From NCBI RefSeq assembly GCF_016790065.1, contig NZ_JAEUPY010000331.1, forward strand, positions 1 to 37,407: a DNA stretch of 37,407 nucleotides, read 5' to 3'. A model generated the notes under the pieces. It had not been told where the DNA came from and ran no database searches. It saw only the letters and a list, made by a program, of their open reading frames with translations. The number at the start of each line of letters is the position of its first letter. Positions within the stretch are counted from its first letter, which is position 1. Source of the stretch: Steroidobacter sp. (GTDB taxonomy: Bacteria > Pseudomonadota > Gammaproteobacteria > Steroidobacterales > Steroidobacteraceae). The translations under genes and the position numbers were made by a program. Positions 19,333-27,749 of this stretch are shown one piece after another.

Positions 19333-19376
19333 GGGGAATCTCCGCTACGCCTGGCCGGCAGTGTAGCGGCTTCCCC
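19330..19376 (-). promoter_or_regulatory. Predicted hairpin covering the ribosome site and start codon of the aldo/keto reductase
   Basis: In the leftward transcript, TGGGGAA pairs with TTCCCCA, whose final A is the first base of the ATG. CCGCTAC pairs with GTAGCGG, which contains the first two bases of the GGAG ribosome site. A single bulged G on one side and AGA on the other separate the two 7-bp stems; the loop is 14 bases. This would block initiation unless opened. It could instead mark the end of the upstream operon, but no T-run follows. Confidence 0.55.
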
Positions 19377-19390
19377 AGGGCCTGACCGGC

Positions 19391-21601
19391 CTACTGCGGG
19401 TCCGGCACGCGAATGTCGGTCGGCGGCGTTTCGTGCCGCAGATTTTCGACGAAGTAGTTCCAGATCTTGCGGTTGGTGAAACCGGTGCGATAGAAGTTCT
19501 GGTGGTTCACCGACGGGTGGATGAACAAGTCGAAGTCCTTGTTGGCCCGGATCAGTGCGTCCGCCATCTGCAGCGTGATTCCGACGTGCACGTTGTCATC
19601 GACGTAGCCGTGGCCCAGCATCAGTTTGCCCTTCAGGCGATCGGCGTGCTGATAGTTGGTGGGCTCGAAGTGCTCCGGATATTCCTTGGGCAGGCCGCGT
19701 TCGCGATTCACCGGGTAAACGAACAGATCGAAATCGTGACTGCCGGCGGAAGCGACGCCCACCTTGAACAGGTCGGGCTTCTCCAACATTGCATGCACCG
19801 TGCTGAAGCCGCCGGCCGAGTGGCCATACACGCCGACCCGATCGATATCGATGAAGCGGTGCTGTTTGGCCAACTGTTCGATGGCCGCGACATGATCCTC
19901 CAGATTCAGATCCCAGGTGCCCCAACCCAAATCCTGCATCGACTGCGAACGCAACGGCGTACCGCGACCGTCGACACACATGACCACGAAGCCCAACTGC
20001 GCCAGCGCAATCGCGTTCTGACGGTCTTGCAGGAACGAGCGCGGCGTTTGAATGCGGAAGTTCGCGCCATAGGTGGCATCGATCAGCGGGTACGACTGCT
20101 TCTCATCGAAATCCCGAGGCAGGAACAACACGCCATAAATATCGGTCTTGCCGTCCGCCGCCTTGGTGCTGAAGCGCCGGGGCATGGTCCAGCCCTGCTC
20201 CTGCAAGCGACTGGTATCGGCGTGACCCAACTCCACCACATCGGCACCCGAATTGGTCCGCAACACGTGCACCTGCGGCTCGGACACTGTCGAGTACGTG
20301 TCGACGAAGAAGCGGCCGTCCGGTGAGAACTTCACTTCATGATGGGCATTCTCGGGCGTCAGCAACGCCAACTCGGTGCCATCGAAGCGCACTCTATATA
20401 AGTGAGAGTAGTAAGGATCGTGTTCGGACTCGCGACCTCCGGCGAGGAAGTACAGCCACCGCCCCTCCTCATCGATGTTCGCCACACCGTGCACCGTCCA
20501 CTCGCCGGCGGTGATGGCGTTCTTGAGCGCGCCGGTCTTGCCGTCGTAAAGATAGTAGTGACCCCAATCGCTGCGCTCGGAATAAACGATGAACTCGGCA
20601 CCGTTGTTCAGAGGCAGGAAGCGCTCGCCCTGATCGATGTCCGGTTGCAACGCTGTCGCGGCCGGCCCGTCGGTGACGATGGCTCGGGCGCGGCCGGTCG
20701 CGGCATCCGCTTCATATAAGGTGATCGAGCGGAAATCGCGCGTCTCCGGCGCTGCGAAAATCTTGGTGCCGTCGACGCTCCAGCGCAGGCCGCCTTCGGG
20801 CGTCGGGCTGTAACCCACACCGGGCTTGGGAATGGCCAGGTTGATGCGTTTGCCGGTGCGCATGTCGAACACCATCAGCTCGGCTTCCTGCCGCTTGTCG
20901 CTGCTCGGCCAGGAGGTGTTCTGGAAATGCACGTACGGCACTTGATGCTTGGCGCCGGGCACCAGCGGCACGACGTGCGGCAGCTTGTACATGCCACGCT
21001 CGTCGACGCGATAGGTCAGCAACTTATCGCCATCGGGCGACCAAATGCCGAAGGGACGCACCGCCTTGTTCGCCAGTCGCGTGGTCAACGAAGCGGAGGC
21101 CCAATCCGGCGCCAGGCCGTAGACGTAATCATCCACGCCATCGGAGGTGAGTTGAGTTTGCTGACCGGTGCTCAGGTCGACGCGATACAGATTGTTATCG
21201 ACGACCTTGGCGCCCCAACGGCCGTTCGGCGCCACCAACACGTCATCGCCCGCGGCTGGTTTGCTCTTGGCGCTTTGATCGGCAGGTGCCGGCGGCTCGA
21301 TCACACTGCGTCGACCACCCTCGCCGGTGAGATCCACTTGATAGTTGGTCGTGCCGGAAGCGGTCACCCATTCATAGCGCACGCTATTGCCATCCGCACT
21401 CCATTGCGGATCGATGGTCGTGCCGAACACATGCTTGTTGATGGTCCACGGCAAGTACTGCGTTGCACGCTCGTAGCGTTGCTTGAGCTGCTCCGCCGAT
21501 GCGTGCTCGTCCTTCTTAGAGGCGCACCCCGTGATGGCCAGCGCGGCGACGGTTGCTACGAGACAAACTGCCGATCTGATATGCAAAGTATTGGCGCGCA
21601 C
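19391..21601 (-). CDS. S9 family (DPP4-like) serine peptidase, lipoprotein
   Basis: A 736-residue exported peptidase. A lipoprotein signal ends in LAITGC, so it is probably anchored in the periplasm-facing membrane. Residues about 45-480 form the DPP4-type beta-propeller (repeated segments such as WSVDGTKIF, FSPDGRFFVD). Residues about 490-736 are the alpha/beta hydrolase domain with Ser595 (YGHSAGG), the Asp at 668 or 669 (GYVDDNVH) and His700 (SVNHQNF). DPP4-like enzymes usually release N-terminal dipeptides, often after proline. It starts with GTG at 21601, six bases after an AGGG ribosome site. It follows the second TonB receptor after 137 bases, which contain a terminator-like hairpin, so it may have its own promoter. 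Confidence 0.92.
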   Translation of the reverse strand: MRANTLHIRSAVCLVATVAALAITGCASKKDEHASAEQLKQRYERATQYLPWTINKHVFGTTIDPQWSADGNSVRYEWVTASGTTNYQVDLTGEGGRRSVIEPPAPADQSAKSKPAAGDDVLVAPNGRWGAKVVDNNLYRVDLSTGQQTQLTSDGVDDYVYGLAPDWASASLTTRLANKAVRPFGIWSPDGDKLLTYRVDERGMYKLPHVVPLVPGAKHQVPYVHFQNTSWPSSDKRQEAELMVFDMRTGKRINLAIPKPGVGYSPTPEGGLRWSVDGTKIFAAPETRDFRSITLYEADAATGRARAIVTDGPAATALQPDIDQGERFLPLNNGAEFIVYSERSDWGHYYLYDGKTGALKNAITAGEWTVHGVANIDEEGRWLYFLAGGRESEHDPYYSHLYRVRFDGTELALLTPENAHHEVKFSPDGRFFVDTYSTVSEPQVHVLRTNSGADVVELGHADTSRLQEQGWTMPRRFSTKAADGKTDIYGVLFLPRDFDEKQSYPLIDATYGANFRIQTPRSFLQDRQNAIALAQLGFVVMCVDGRGTPLRSQSMQDLGWGTWDLNLEDHVAAIEQLAKQHRFIDIDRVGVYGHSAGGFSTVHAMLEKPDLFKVGVASAGSHDFDLFVYPVNRERGLPKEYPEHFEPTNYQHADRLKGKLMLGHGYVDDNVHVGITLQMADALIRANKDFDLFIHPSVNHQNFYRTGFTNRKIWNYFVENLRHETPPTDIRVPDPQ

Positions 21602-21678
21602 GACTCACCCTGATGGAAGCTCGCGATCAAGTTCTTTCCGACCGCGATCGAGTGTAACGAATCGGTGAGCGCCACTGC

Positions 21679-21697
21679 TCCTAGGTAACACCTAGGA
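21679..21697. promoter_or_regulatory. Inverted repeat upstream of the S9 peptidase
   Basis: Arms TCCTAGGT and ACCTAGGA are separated by AAC, 78 bases upstream of the peptidase start. The symmetry suggests an operator. It is immediately downstream of the receptor terminator hairpin (leftward), so it could alternatively be part of that 3' end. Confidence 0.4.
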
Positions 21698-21699
21698 AG

Positions 21700-21721
21700 G
21701 GCCGCCCCTTGCGGAGCGGCC
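21700..21721 (-). terminator. Terminator-like hairpin after the second TonB receptor
   Basis: In the leftward transcript GGCCGCTCC pairs with GGGGCGGCC (one G-U pair) around a GCAA tetraloop, 18 bases after the receptor stop codon. The stem is strong but is followed by CTTCCTAGG rather than a T-run, so it may act as an RNA 3' end or stability element rather than a full intrinsic terminator. Confidence 0.5.
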
Positions 21722-21738
21722 AATCGTCAGCCGCTGAG

Positions 21739-23913
21739 TTACCAGCGACCCCGCACGGTGAAGGTCAAGCTACGCGGCGTGCCGTAGACGTTCTGGTTGT
21801 CCAGCGTGCCGGTCGGTTGCCAGTAAACTTTGTCGGTGAGGTTGTCGCCGTACAAACCCAGCGTCCAAGTCTCATTCAGCGCGTACTGCACGGACGCATT
21901 CCACAGCGTGATGCCGCCGTAATTGAACGTGCCGTAGGTGGCCGAACTCTGCGAAATCACGCCGGTGTTCAACGTCACATCGCTCAACCGCCCCGGCAGT
22001 CGATACGAACTCCACACCTTGCCTTGATGCTTGGGCGTGCGGCCCAGATTGACGGCGCCGGTGGGATTGCCGACGTAGTCCGTCTGGCTAAACGTGTAGC
22101 CGCCGAACAGCTGCCAGCCCGGCAGAATCGCGCCCGACATCTCGATGTCCATACCCTCGACCGTGATCTTGCCTTGCTGGATGTAACAGCAACGCGTACC
22201 GGCGCTCGGATCGGTGATGGCCGCAATCGTGCCCGGCTCCACCACACCTTGCCCGTCGCGTATCAGTCGATAGATGGACGCGGCCGCGGTCACACCGTCG
22301 AACACATCACCCTTGATGCCCAGCTCCATGTTTTCGCCGACGATGGGATCGAGCGGACTGCTGCCCGGCGTGGGGCCCAGGTACAGATTGCCCTGCGATT
22401 TATACGTTTCGCCGTAGCTCAGATACGTGGTCCAACGATCCGTCAGGTTGTAGCTCAACGCCGCGCTGGGAATGAACTTGCTGTCGTCGTAGCGCAGGTA
22501 AGTCGTGGCACCGGTCGCAACGGCGCGCAACGCCTCGTCGTAGCGGAAGTTGGCATGTCGTCCACCGAGCGTCAGTCGCAGTGGCTCGGCGAGCTGGATT
22601 CCCACGGTGGCATACACGCCCCGCTGCGATTGCTCGCGCTTCGGGTAGTAGTTGATGAAAGTGCCGTTGGGCTCCGGATACAGCGCCGGATTGAAGTTGA
22701 AATAATTGATACCGACGTTGTTGCCATAGGCAAACGTCGGCAGCGAGTAGCCGTGCTGACCGCCATCGAGCTGGGTGTAGTCCGCGCCCACGGTGTAGTT
22801 GTGAGTACGGCCGAACAATTCCACCTTGCCGCTGGCCGACAGATCGGCCATGCGCTGGATGGCTGAGTAAGTCGCCATCGTGCCGTAGATGCGCGAGCCG
22901 CCCAGCGTCACTGGATCCACCCGACCGTACACCAGCGACTGTTTCAGATCGCTGTCCTGTTCGATCTGAGTCACATTGAGCTTGATGGTGCCGGTTTCGC
23001 CGTACTGCTGCTCGACGCGGCCGAACATTTCCATCGTGTCCAGGTGCCAGCGGCTCCAGTCCGGCGCGGGATTGAACTCACGCGATACCGGGATACGCTG
23101 ACCATTGGAGAAGCGCGGCACACCCGACCAACCCGGGTACGCATCGTCTTCACGCTTCTCGTAGTTGGCGCCAATCGCTACCAAGGTGCTGTCGGTCACG
23201 TCCATTTCCAACGTGCCAAACAGAATCTGTTTTTCGGTGGTGTAGCGATCGATGTGATAGCCGCGATCCATGTAAGACGCGACCGCGCGACCGCGCAAGC
23301 GACCGTCGAGTGCCAGCGGACCGGTCACATCGAGGATGCCGCGATAGTTGTCCCAGCTGCCGCCGGACACATTCACATTCATGGACGAGGTGCGCTGGGC
23401 ACGTTTGCGCACCAAGTTGATGACGCCACCCGGTTCACCGGCGCCGGAGTACATGCCGTCCACACCACGCAACATTTCGACGCGCTCGATGGTCGCGGTG
23501 TCGGGCGTATAGAAGAAGCCGAGACCGCCAGTGTATGCCGGGGCGCCGCCGTCGAACTGCAAGGTTTCGAGTCTGATGCCGCGCGAGTAATAGAAGGTGT
23601 CGAGCGGGCTGAATGCGCCGACGGTGACACCCGTCGTCTGTACCAACGCTTCCTGCAAGGACGTGAGGTTCTGCGCTTCGATGCGCTCGTTGGTGAGAAT
23701 GGTGATGGACTTCGGCGTCTCACGCAGTGTGCCGCCGGACTTCGATCCGACGCTCAGCTTTTCATCCAGCGTCGCGAACACCGTCACTTCTTCGACGATG
23801 CCGTCGCCAGCAGCGGTGTTCTGCGTTTGCGCCTGCGCCAACGAGGCCACCGTCAACGAACCTGCGCCGGCCAAGGCCGCGAGCGTGGCGCTTCTGATCA
23901 AGGACTTCATCAT
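21739..23913 (-). CDS. TonB-dependent siderophore-type receptor without STN domain
   Basis: From ATG 23913 this is 724 residues; a second ATG follows directly at 23910, and GGGGA lies five bases upstream of the first. Signal peptide 1-28 ends in LAQAQ. The plug domain follows (about 43-190: LRETPKSITILTNERI, YYSRGIRLETLQFDGG, GEPGGVINLVRKRA), then a 22-strand barrel with the terminal aromatic RSLTFTVRGRW. It lies in the outer membrane and imports a ligand with TonB energy. It is clearly paralogous to the other receptor (31369-33882) but lacks the N-terminal STN signalling domain. An ECF sigma gene precedes it by 76 bases. The ligand is unknown; a peptide is suggested by the surrounding peptidases. 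Confidence 0.94.
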   Translation of the reverse strand: MMKSLIRSATLAALAGAGSLTVASLAQAQTQNTAAGDGIVEEVTVFATLDEKLSVGSKSGGTLRETPKSITILTNERIEAQNLTSLQEALVQTTGVTVGAFSPLDTFYYSRGIRLETLQFDGGAPAYTGGLGFFYTPDTATIERVEMLRGVDGMYSGAGEPGGVINLVRKRAQRTSSMNVNVSGGSWDNYRGILDVTGPLALDGRLRGRAVASYMDRGYHIDRYTTEKQILFGTLEMDVTDSTLVAIGANYEKREDDAYPGWSGVPRFSNGQRIPVSREFNPAPDWSRWHLDTMEMFGRVEQQYGETGTIKLNVTQIEQDSDLKQSLVYGRVDPVTLGGSRIYGTMATYSAIQRMADLSASGKVELFGRTHNYTVGADYTQLDGGQHGYSLPTFAYGNNVGINYFNFNPALYPEPNGTFINYYPKREQSQRGVYATVGIQLAEPLRLTLGGRHANFRYDEALRAVATGATTYLRYDDSKFIPSAALSYNLTDRWTTYLSYGETYKSQGNLYLGPTPGSSPLDPIVGENMELGIKGDVFDGVTAAASIYRLIRDGQGVVEPGTIAAITDPSAGTRCCYIQQGKITVEGMDIEMSGAILPGWQLFGGYTFSQTDYVGNPTGAVNLGRTPKHQGKVWSSYRLPGRLSDVTLNTGVISQSSATYGTFNYGGITLWNASVQYALNETWTLGLYGDNLTDKVYWQPTGTLDNQNVYGTPRSLTFTVRGRW

Positions 23914-23989
23914 GTCATTCCCCAATTCGGCTTTAGAAAGAGCCGTTGTGGTGAAAGACGAAGTCGAGCCACAAATCCCTGATGATTTT

Positions 23990-24544
23990 TTATTGAAACT
24001 GACGCTGCAGTTTTTGTTTTCTGCGCGTAGCAAACATTGCGCTCGCCAACAAGCGCGTGCCTTTCATGATCTGAGTCTCAACAGTCTTTTCGCTGATGTT
24101 CATCAGACTGGCCACTTCCTTCTGCGATAACTCGTCCACTCTTCGCAACCACACGACCTCTCGACAGCGCGGTGGCAACTCTCTGAGCGCATTGGCAAGT
24201 CTCATCAACTGCTGCCGCTCATGCAGCTCATGCTCCGGCGTCGTGTCCCCAGCCGTGAGATTCAGCGCTTCCAGGTCGCCAACAGCATCTATGCGAAGCA
24301 CACGACTGCGGCGCACGCGGTCTGTGAGCAGATGCTTTGCCGTAGAGAAGAGAAACAACCGAGGCGAGTGCGGCCGAGCCTTGCCCGCCGCTTCGAACAC
24401 GCGCACGTAGATCTCCTGGCGAAGATCGTAAAGTTCCTCGCGATTTCGCCACGCGCGCTTCAGGTAACGCTCGAGGGCCGCCTCGTGAGGCAGAATCTCT
24501 TCGGCGAACCAGTCATTGAGCGCAGCGACACTGTCTGTGCTCAT
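23990..24544 (-). CDS. ECF RNA polymerase sigma factor without an adjacent FecR
   Basis: A 184-residue ECF sigma factor. Region 2 is at about 20-85 (LYDLRQEIYVRVFEA, FLFSTAKHLLTDRVRR) and region 4 at about 118-172 (LRELPPRCREVVWLRR, LSQKEVASLMNISEKTVETQ). It is FecI/RpoE-like. Its ATG overlaps the stop of the amidohydrolase gene (ATGA), so translation is coupled, and it precedes a TonB receptor by 76 bases. No anti-sigma or FecR gene is beside it; either the FecR at 34608-35630 serves both sigma factors or this one is controlled by its expression level. The probable target is the adjacent receptor or the whole locus. Confidence 0.92.
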   Translation of the reverse strand: MSTDSVAALNDWFAEEILPHEAALERYLKRAWRNREELYDLRQEIYVRVFEAAGKARPHSPRLFLFSTAKHLLTDRVRRSRVLRIDAVGDLEALNLTAGDTTPEHELHERQQLMRLANALRELPPRCREVVWLRRVDELSQKEVASLMNISEKTVETQIMKGTRLLASAMFATRRKQKLQRQFQ

Positions 24545-26256
24545 GGCGCAACTGAACTCTGCTTCGATCCTTCGCCGCGCCAGCCCGCGCCTCGCACGAA
24601 CCGACCGGGTTTGGCGCCGGTATGCTGGGCGTCGCGAACGACCTGCACGCCATTGACCAAGACCGCTTTCATGCCCACCGCATATCGATGCGGATCATCA
24701 AATGTGGAGCGGTCGGCGATGCTGGCTGGGTCGAACACAGCAATGTCGGCGTAGTTACCGACCTTCAAGGTGCCACGCTCACGCAGACTGAGAATGCTTG
24801 CGGGAAAGCCAGAGAGCCGATGAACGGCATCGCTCAAGCTCAGCGCATTCTTGTCTCGCACGTAGTGACTGAGCACCCGCGCGAACGTGCCGTAGTTGCG
24901 TGGATGAGTCTTGCTCTTCAGTACCTCGCCTTCGGCGGCCGACGACACTCCATCCGAACCGAACGTGACCCAAGGCAATCGAATCTGGCGCAGCAGATTC
25001 TCTTCGGACATGACGAAGTACGCCACGCGCAAACGACTAGCGTCGGCAATGACCAGATCGATGATGGCGTCTTCGGCACTGACACCGCGTTCACGGGCCA
25101 CGGCGGCAACCGTCTTGCCGGCCACTTGCTTCGCCAACTCTTGATTACGAGTCGTGTCCAGAATCAATAAATTTTCCGGCGACCCGGCATTCACCAGTCC
25201 ATTGGACCAACCAACCGCGGGCGCACGCATCTCAGCAATCACACGACGACGCACGTCAGGATTCTTCAACCGCTCGATCCACGCGTCATTACCGCCTTCC
25301 TGCACCCAAGGCGGCATGGTGATATCCAGACCGGTGAACGCCGCCGTGTACGGATACATATCCGCAGTGATCTTCAGCCCAGCCGACCGCGCCGCTTCGA
25401 CCTTGGCAATCACCCGCTCCATCTTCGGCCAGTTCGGTTGACCGAAAGCCTTGAGGTGATAGATGTGAGCCGGCACGCGTGCTTCACGCGCGACCGTGAT
25501 CAACTCATCGACCGCCTCAACCAAACCGTCGCCTTCATCGCGAATGTGCGAGATGTACATGCCGCCGTATTGGCCGGCGACTCGCGACAGCGCAATCAGC
25601 TCATCAGTATTCGCAAAGGTCGCGGGCACATACCCCAGCGCCGAGGTCACGCCGAGCGCGCCCTCCTCCATGGCCTGACGCACCAACGCTTGCATCTGTT
25701 GCAGCTCGGCCGCAGTAGCACGCCGATCGTCATAGCCAACGACATGCACTCGAACAGAGGTCGCGCCCACGAACGACGCAATGTTCGTCGACACGCCGCG
25801 GCGTTCGAGCACTTGCATGAATTCGCCCTGCGTCGTCCAGTCGAAGTCCGAGCCGAAGCCAGGCACGCGACTGCGCATGCGATCTTTCATGGCCGCATTC
25901 AGCGGCCCCATGGTCTGGCCTTCGCCAAGCAATTCCAGTGTGACACCTTGGCGGATATCGCTTTCGCCCCGACCGTCTTCGAGCAAAGTAGTGCTCGATT
26001 GGCTGAGCATGTTGATGAAGCCCGGCGAGACAGCCAGGCCGCGCGCATCCACTCGTGACTTGGCCTTCGCACCGGCAAGGTCGCCGATGCGCTCGATACG
26101 GTCCTTGCGCACTCCGACATCCGCTTTGAACGGCGCCGCACCGGTGCCGTCATAGATCGTTCCGCCGGCAATGATGACGTCGTACGGCTGCTCCTTCGCC
26201 GACGCGTTCGTCATCAACAACCCAAGACACAGCCAGCTGAGTATCGCCTGTTTCAC
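24541..26256 (-). CDS. D-aminoacylase / N-acyl-D-amino-acid deacylase family amidohydrolase
   Basis: A 571-residue exported amidohydrolase: signal peptide 1-20 (ending TNASA), small beta domain, TIM barrel and a C-terminal beta extension. It fits the family that removes N-acyl or N-terminal groups from D-amino acids. His237 (YISHIRDE), His267 (IYHLKAFG) and Asp434 (FGSDGVSSA) match the metal ligands and catalytic Asp of D-aminoacylase. The usual HxH of the first strand is absent (PGFINMLSQ, with Leu84 and Gln86), and the usual ligand Cys is replaced by Glu112 (LLGEGQT). I recall this variation as typical of a subfamily, so it need not mean inactivity. GTG start at 26256 overlaps the preceding stop (GTGA), and its own stop overlaps the sigma start. 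Confidence 0.9.
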   Translation of the reverse strand: MKQAILSWLCLGLLMTNASAKEQPYDVIIAGGTIYDGTGAAPFKADVGVRKDRIERIGDLAGAKAKSRVDARGLAVSPGFINMLSQSSTTLLEDGRGESDIRQGVTLELLGEGQTMGPLNAAMKDRMRSRVPGFGSDFDWTTQGEFMQVLERRGVSTNIASFVGATSVRVHVVGYDDRRATAAELQQMQALVRQAMEEGALGVTSALGYVPATFANTDELIALSRVAGQYGGMYISHIRDEGDGLVEAVDELITVAREARVPAHIYHLKAFGQPNWPKMERVIAKVEAARSAGLKITADMYPYTAAFTGLDITMPPWVQEGGNDAWIERLKNPDVRRRVIAEMRAPAVGWSNGLVNAGSPENLLILDTTRNQELAKQVAGKTVAAVARERGVSAEDAIIDLVIADASRLRVAYFVMSEENLLRQIRLPWVTFGSDGVSSAAEGEVLKSKTHPRNYGTFARVLSHYVRDKNALSLSDAVHRLSGFPASILSLRERGTLKVGNYADIAVFDPASIADRSTFDDPHRYAVGMKAVLVNGVQVVRDAQHTGAKPGRFVRGAGWRGEGSKQSSVAP

Positions 26257-27749
26257 GGTGCCGCTCCGGCCGAGCCGCCGCTGCGACGAAGTTCAACCCA
26301 ATGACTGACGAAGTCGCCCTCTCGTCCTTGCCGAGGCCATGGCGCTTTGGTCTCGAGATCCCCCACCAAGCGCTCGCCATACAAATTGAGCTTCAGCTGC
26401 AACACATTGGCCCGATGCCGAGCATCGTCGGTGTCGATGCTGCCGGGAATCTCCGCGGTGACGCTCGTATCTTTGAGTCGGGCTTCGGCGAGGCGCGACT
26501 GCGGACCTAACCCGAACTTGGCCTCCACCGTACCGTCCGCTGCCACCTTGATCGACAACGGAATCGAGCCTCGATAGGTGTGCACGGAACCGGACCATTC
26601 ACCGCGCAGTTGCTCGCTGAATGTGGCTGGCGGCTCTTTCAGATTGGTTCGATCCTTGGACCACAGCTGCTCTTGATAACCGAACTTGCCGAGCAGCGCC
26701 GCCGTGATGGCATCGATACTCTCGGTGTCAGAGTTGCTCACAATCGCGATGGCCACGTTCTGGGCCGGCAGCAAGCCGAGGTAGGTGCGCGTGCCGTAGG
26801 AGGATCCGGCGTGCCACACCAGCTGTTGTCCCTGGCTGCTGGTGGAACGGAACCAACCCAGTGCATAGGTGCCCCACCAACCCGAATCGAACGAGGCGGC
26901 GTGCAACTCATCGATGCGCCGCGCGGAGAACAGCGGCTTACCGCCCGGCACCCGGTTCTTGAGATGAAACATGCCGAACTGCGCCAGATCGTGCGCCGAA
27001 CTGTAGATGCCGCCGTAACCGACGAAATCGAAGTTGTAATCCGGAATCAGCGAGCCGTCTTGCCGATACCGAGCCGCAACGTTGTCGTCCGCAGGTCGAT
27101 ACGGCTCAGCGAACGTGCGTGTCATCGCCAGTGGCAAAAACACTTCCTTGCGCATGAAGTCGGCGAACCGCTGTCCTGACGAGTGAGCGATCGCACCTTC
27201 GAGCACGCCGTAACCGAAGTTGGAGTACTTCCAGCGTGTCCCCGGCGGCGTCAGCACATGGCCGTAGCGTCGGATCGATTGATCCGTCGGCGGCACGCTA
27301 TACGGTTCATCGACATGAAATGCCATCGTGTGGCCGCTCAGGCCCGCGGAATGATCGGCCACACGCCGCAACGTCACTTCGGAAATATCGCCCACGATGG
27401 CCACCAGCTTGGCATCGCCGAGGAAGTCATTGATGGGCGCATCGAGCTGCATCTTGCCGCGATCCACCAGCAGCATCATGCCGGTGCTGGTGATGGGCTT
27501 GGACACGGACGCCAGCGCGTACATCGTATGTTGGTCGGCGGAGCGGCCCGTCTCTTTGTTCGCGATGCCGAAGCCCTGCTCCCAAACGATCTTGCCATCC
27601 TTGGCGACAGCCACCGCCATGGACGCGAGCCCACCGTCGATCTCTTTGCGAATGGCGGTGCGAACATCCTCAAAGGAATCCGCCGCACGCCCTTGCTGAG
27701 CGACTACCAACAGAGTCAGACACAAACATTTGATCGTGGTCTTGTTCAC
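26253..27749 (-). CDS. Serine hydrolase, beta-lactamase/PBP-like (second tandem copy)
   Basis: From GTG 27749 this is 498 residues. The GTG overlaps the preceding stop (GTGA) and has GGGAG seven bases upstream; this start removes a non-matching N-terminal extension and leaves a signal peptide (LTLLVVAQQGRAA). The class C beta-lactamase fold motifs are SVSK (Ser81, Lys84) and YSN (Tyr175-Asn177), followed by WHAG as a third-motif equivalent. The domain spans about 25-365. A C-terminal beta domain of about 120 residues follows. Such enzymes include D-aminopeptidases, esterases and DD-peptidases; the D-aminoacylase neighbour makes a D-peptide substrate attractive. It is a close paralogue of the upstream gene. 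Confidence 0.9.
   Translation of the reverse strand: MNKTTIKCLCLTLLVVAQQGRAADSFEDVRTAIRKEIDGGLASMAVAVAKDGKIVWEQGFGIANKETGRSADQHTMYALASVSKPITSTGMMLLVDRGKMQLDAPINDFLGDAKLVAIVGDISEVTLRRVADHSAGLSGHTMAFHVDEPYSVPPTDQSIRRYGHVLTPPGTRWKYSNFGYGVLEGAIAHSSGQRFADFMRKEVFLPLAMTRTFAEPYRPADDNVAARYRQDGSLIPDYNFDFVGYGGIYSSAHDLAQFGMFHLKNRVPGGKPLFSARRIDELHAASFDSGWWGTYALGWFRSTSSQGQQLVWHAGSSYGTRTYLGLLPAQNVAIAIVSNSDTESIDAITAALLGKFGYQEQLWSKDRTNLKEPPATFSEQLRGEWSGSVHTYRGSIPLSIKVAADGTVEAKFGLGPQSRLAEARLKDTSVTAEIPGSIDTDDARHRANVLQLKLNLYGERLVGDLETKAPWPRQGREGDFVSHWVELRRSGGSAGAAP

Noticed and set aside
23928-23945. Hairpin just upstream of the second receptor's ribosome site
   Set aside because: Only a 5-bp stem (CGGCT/AGCCG); too weak to call a regulatory element.
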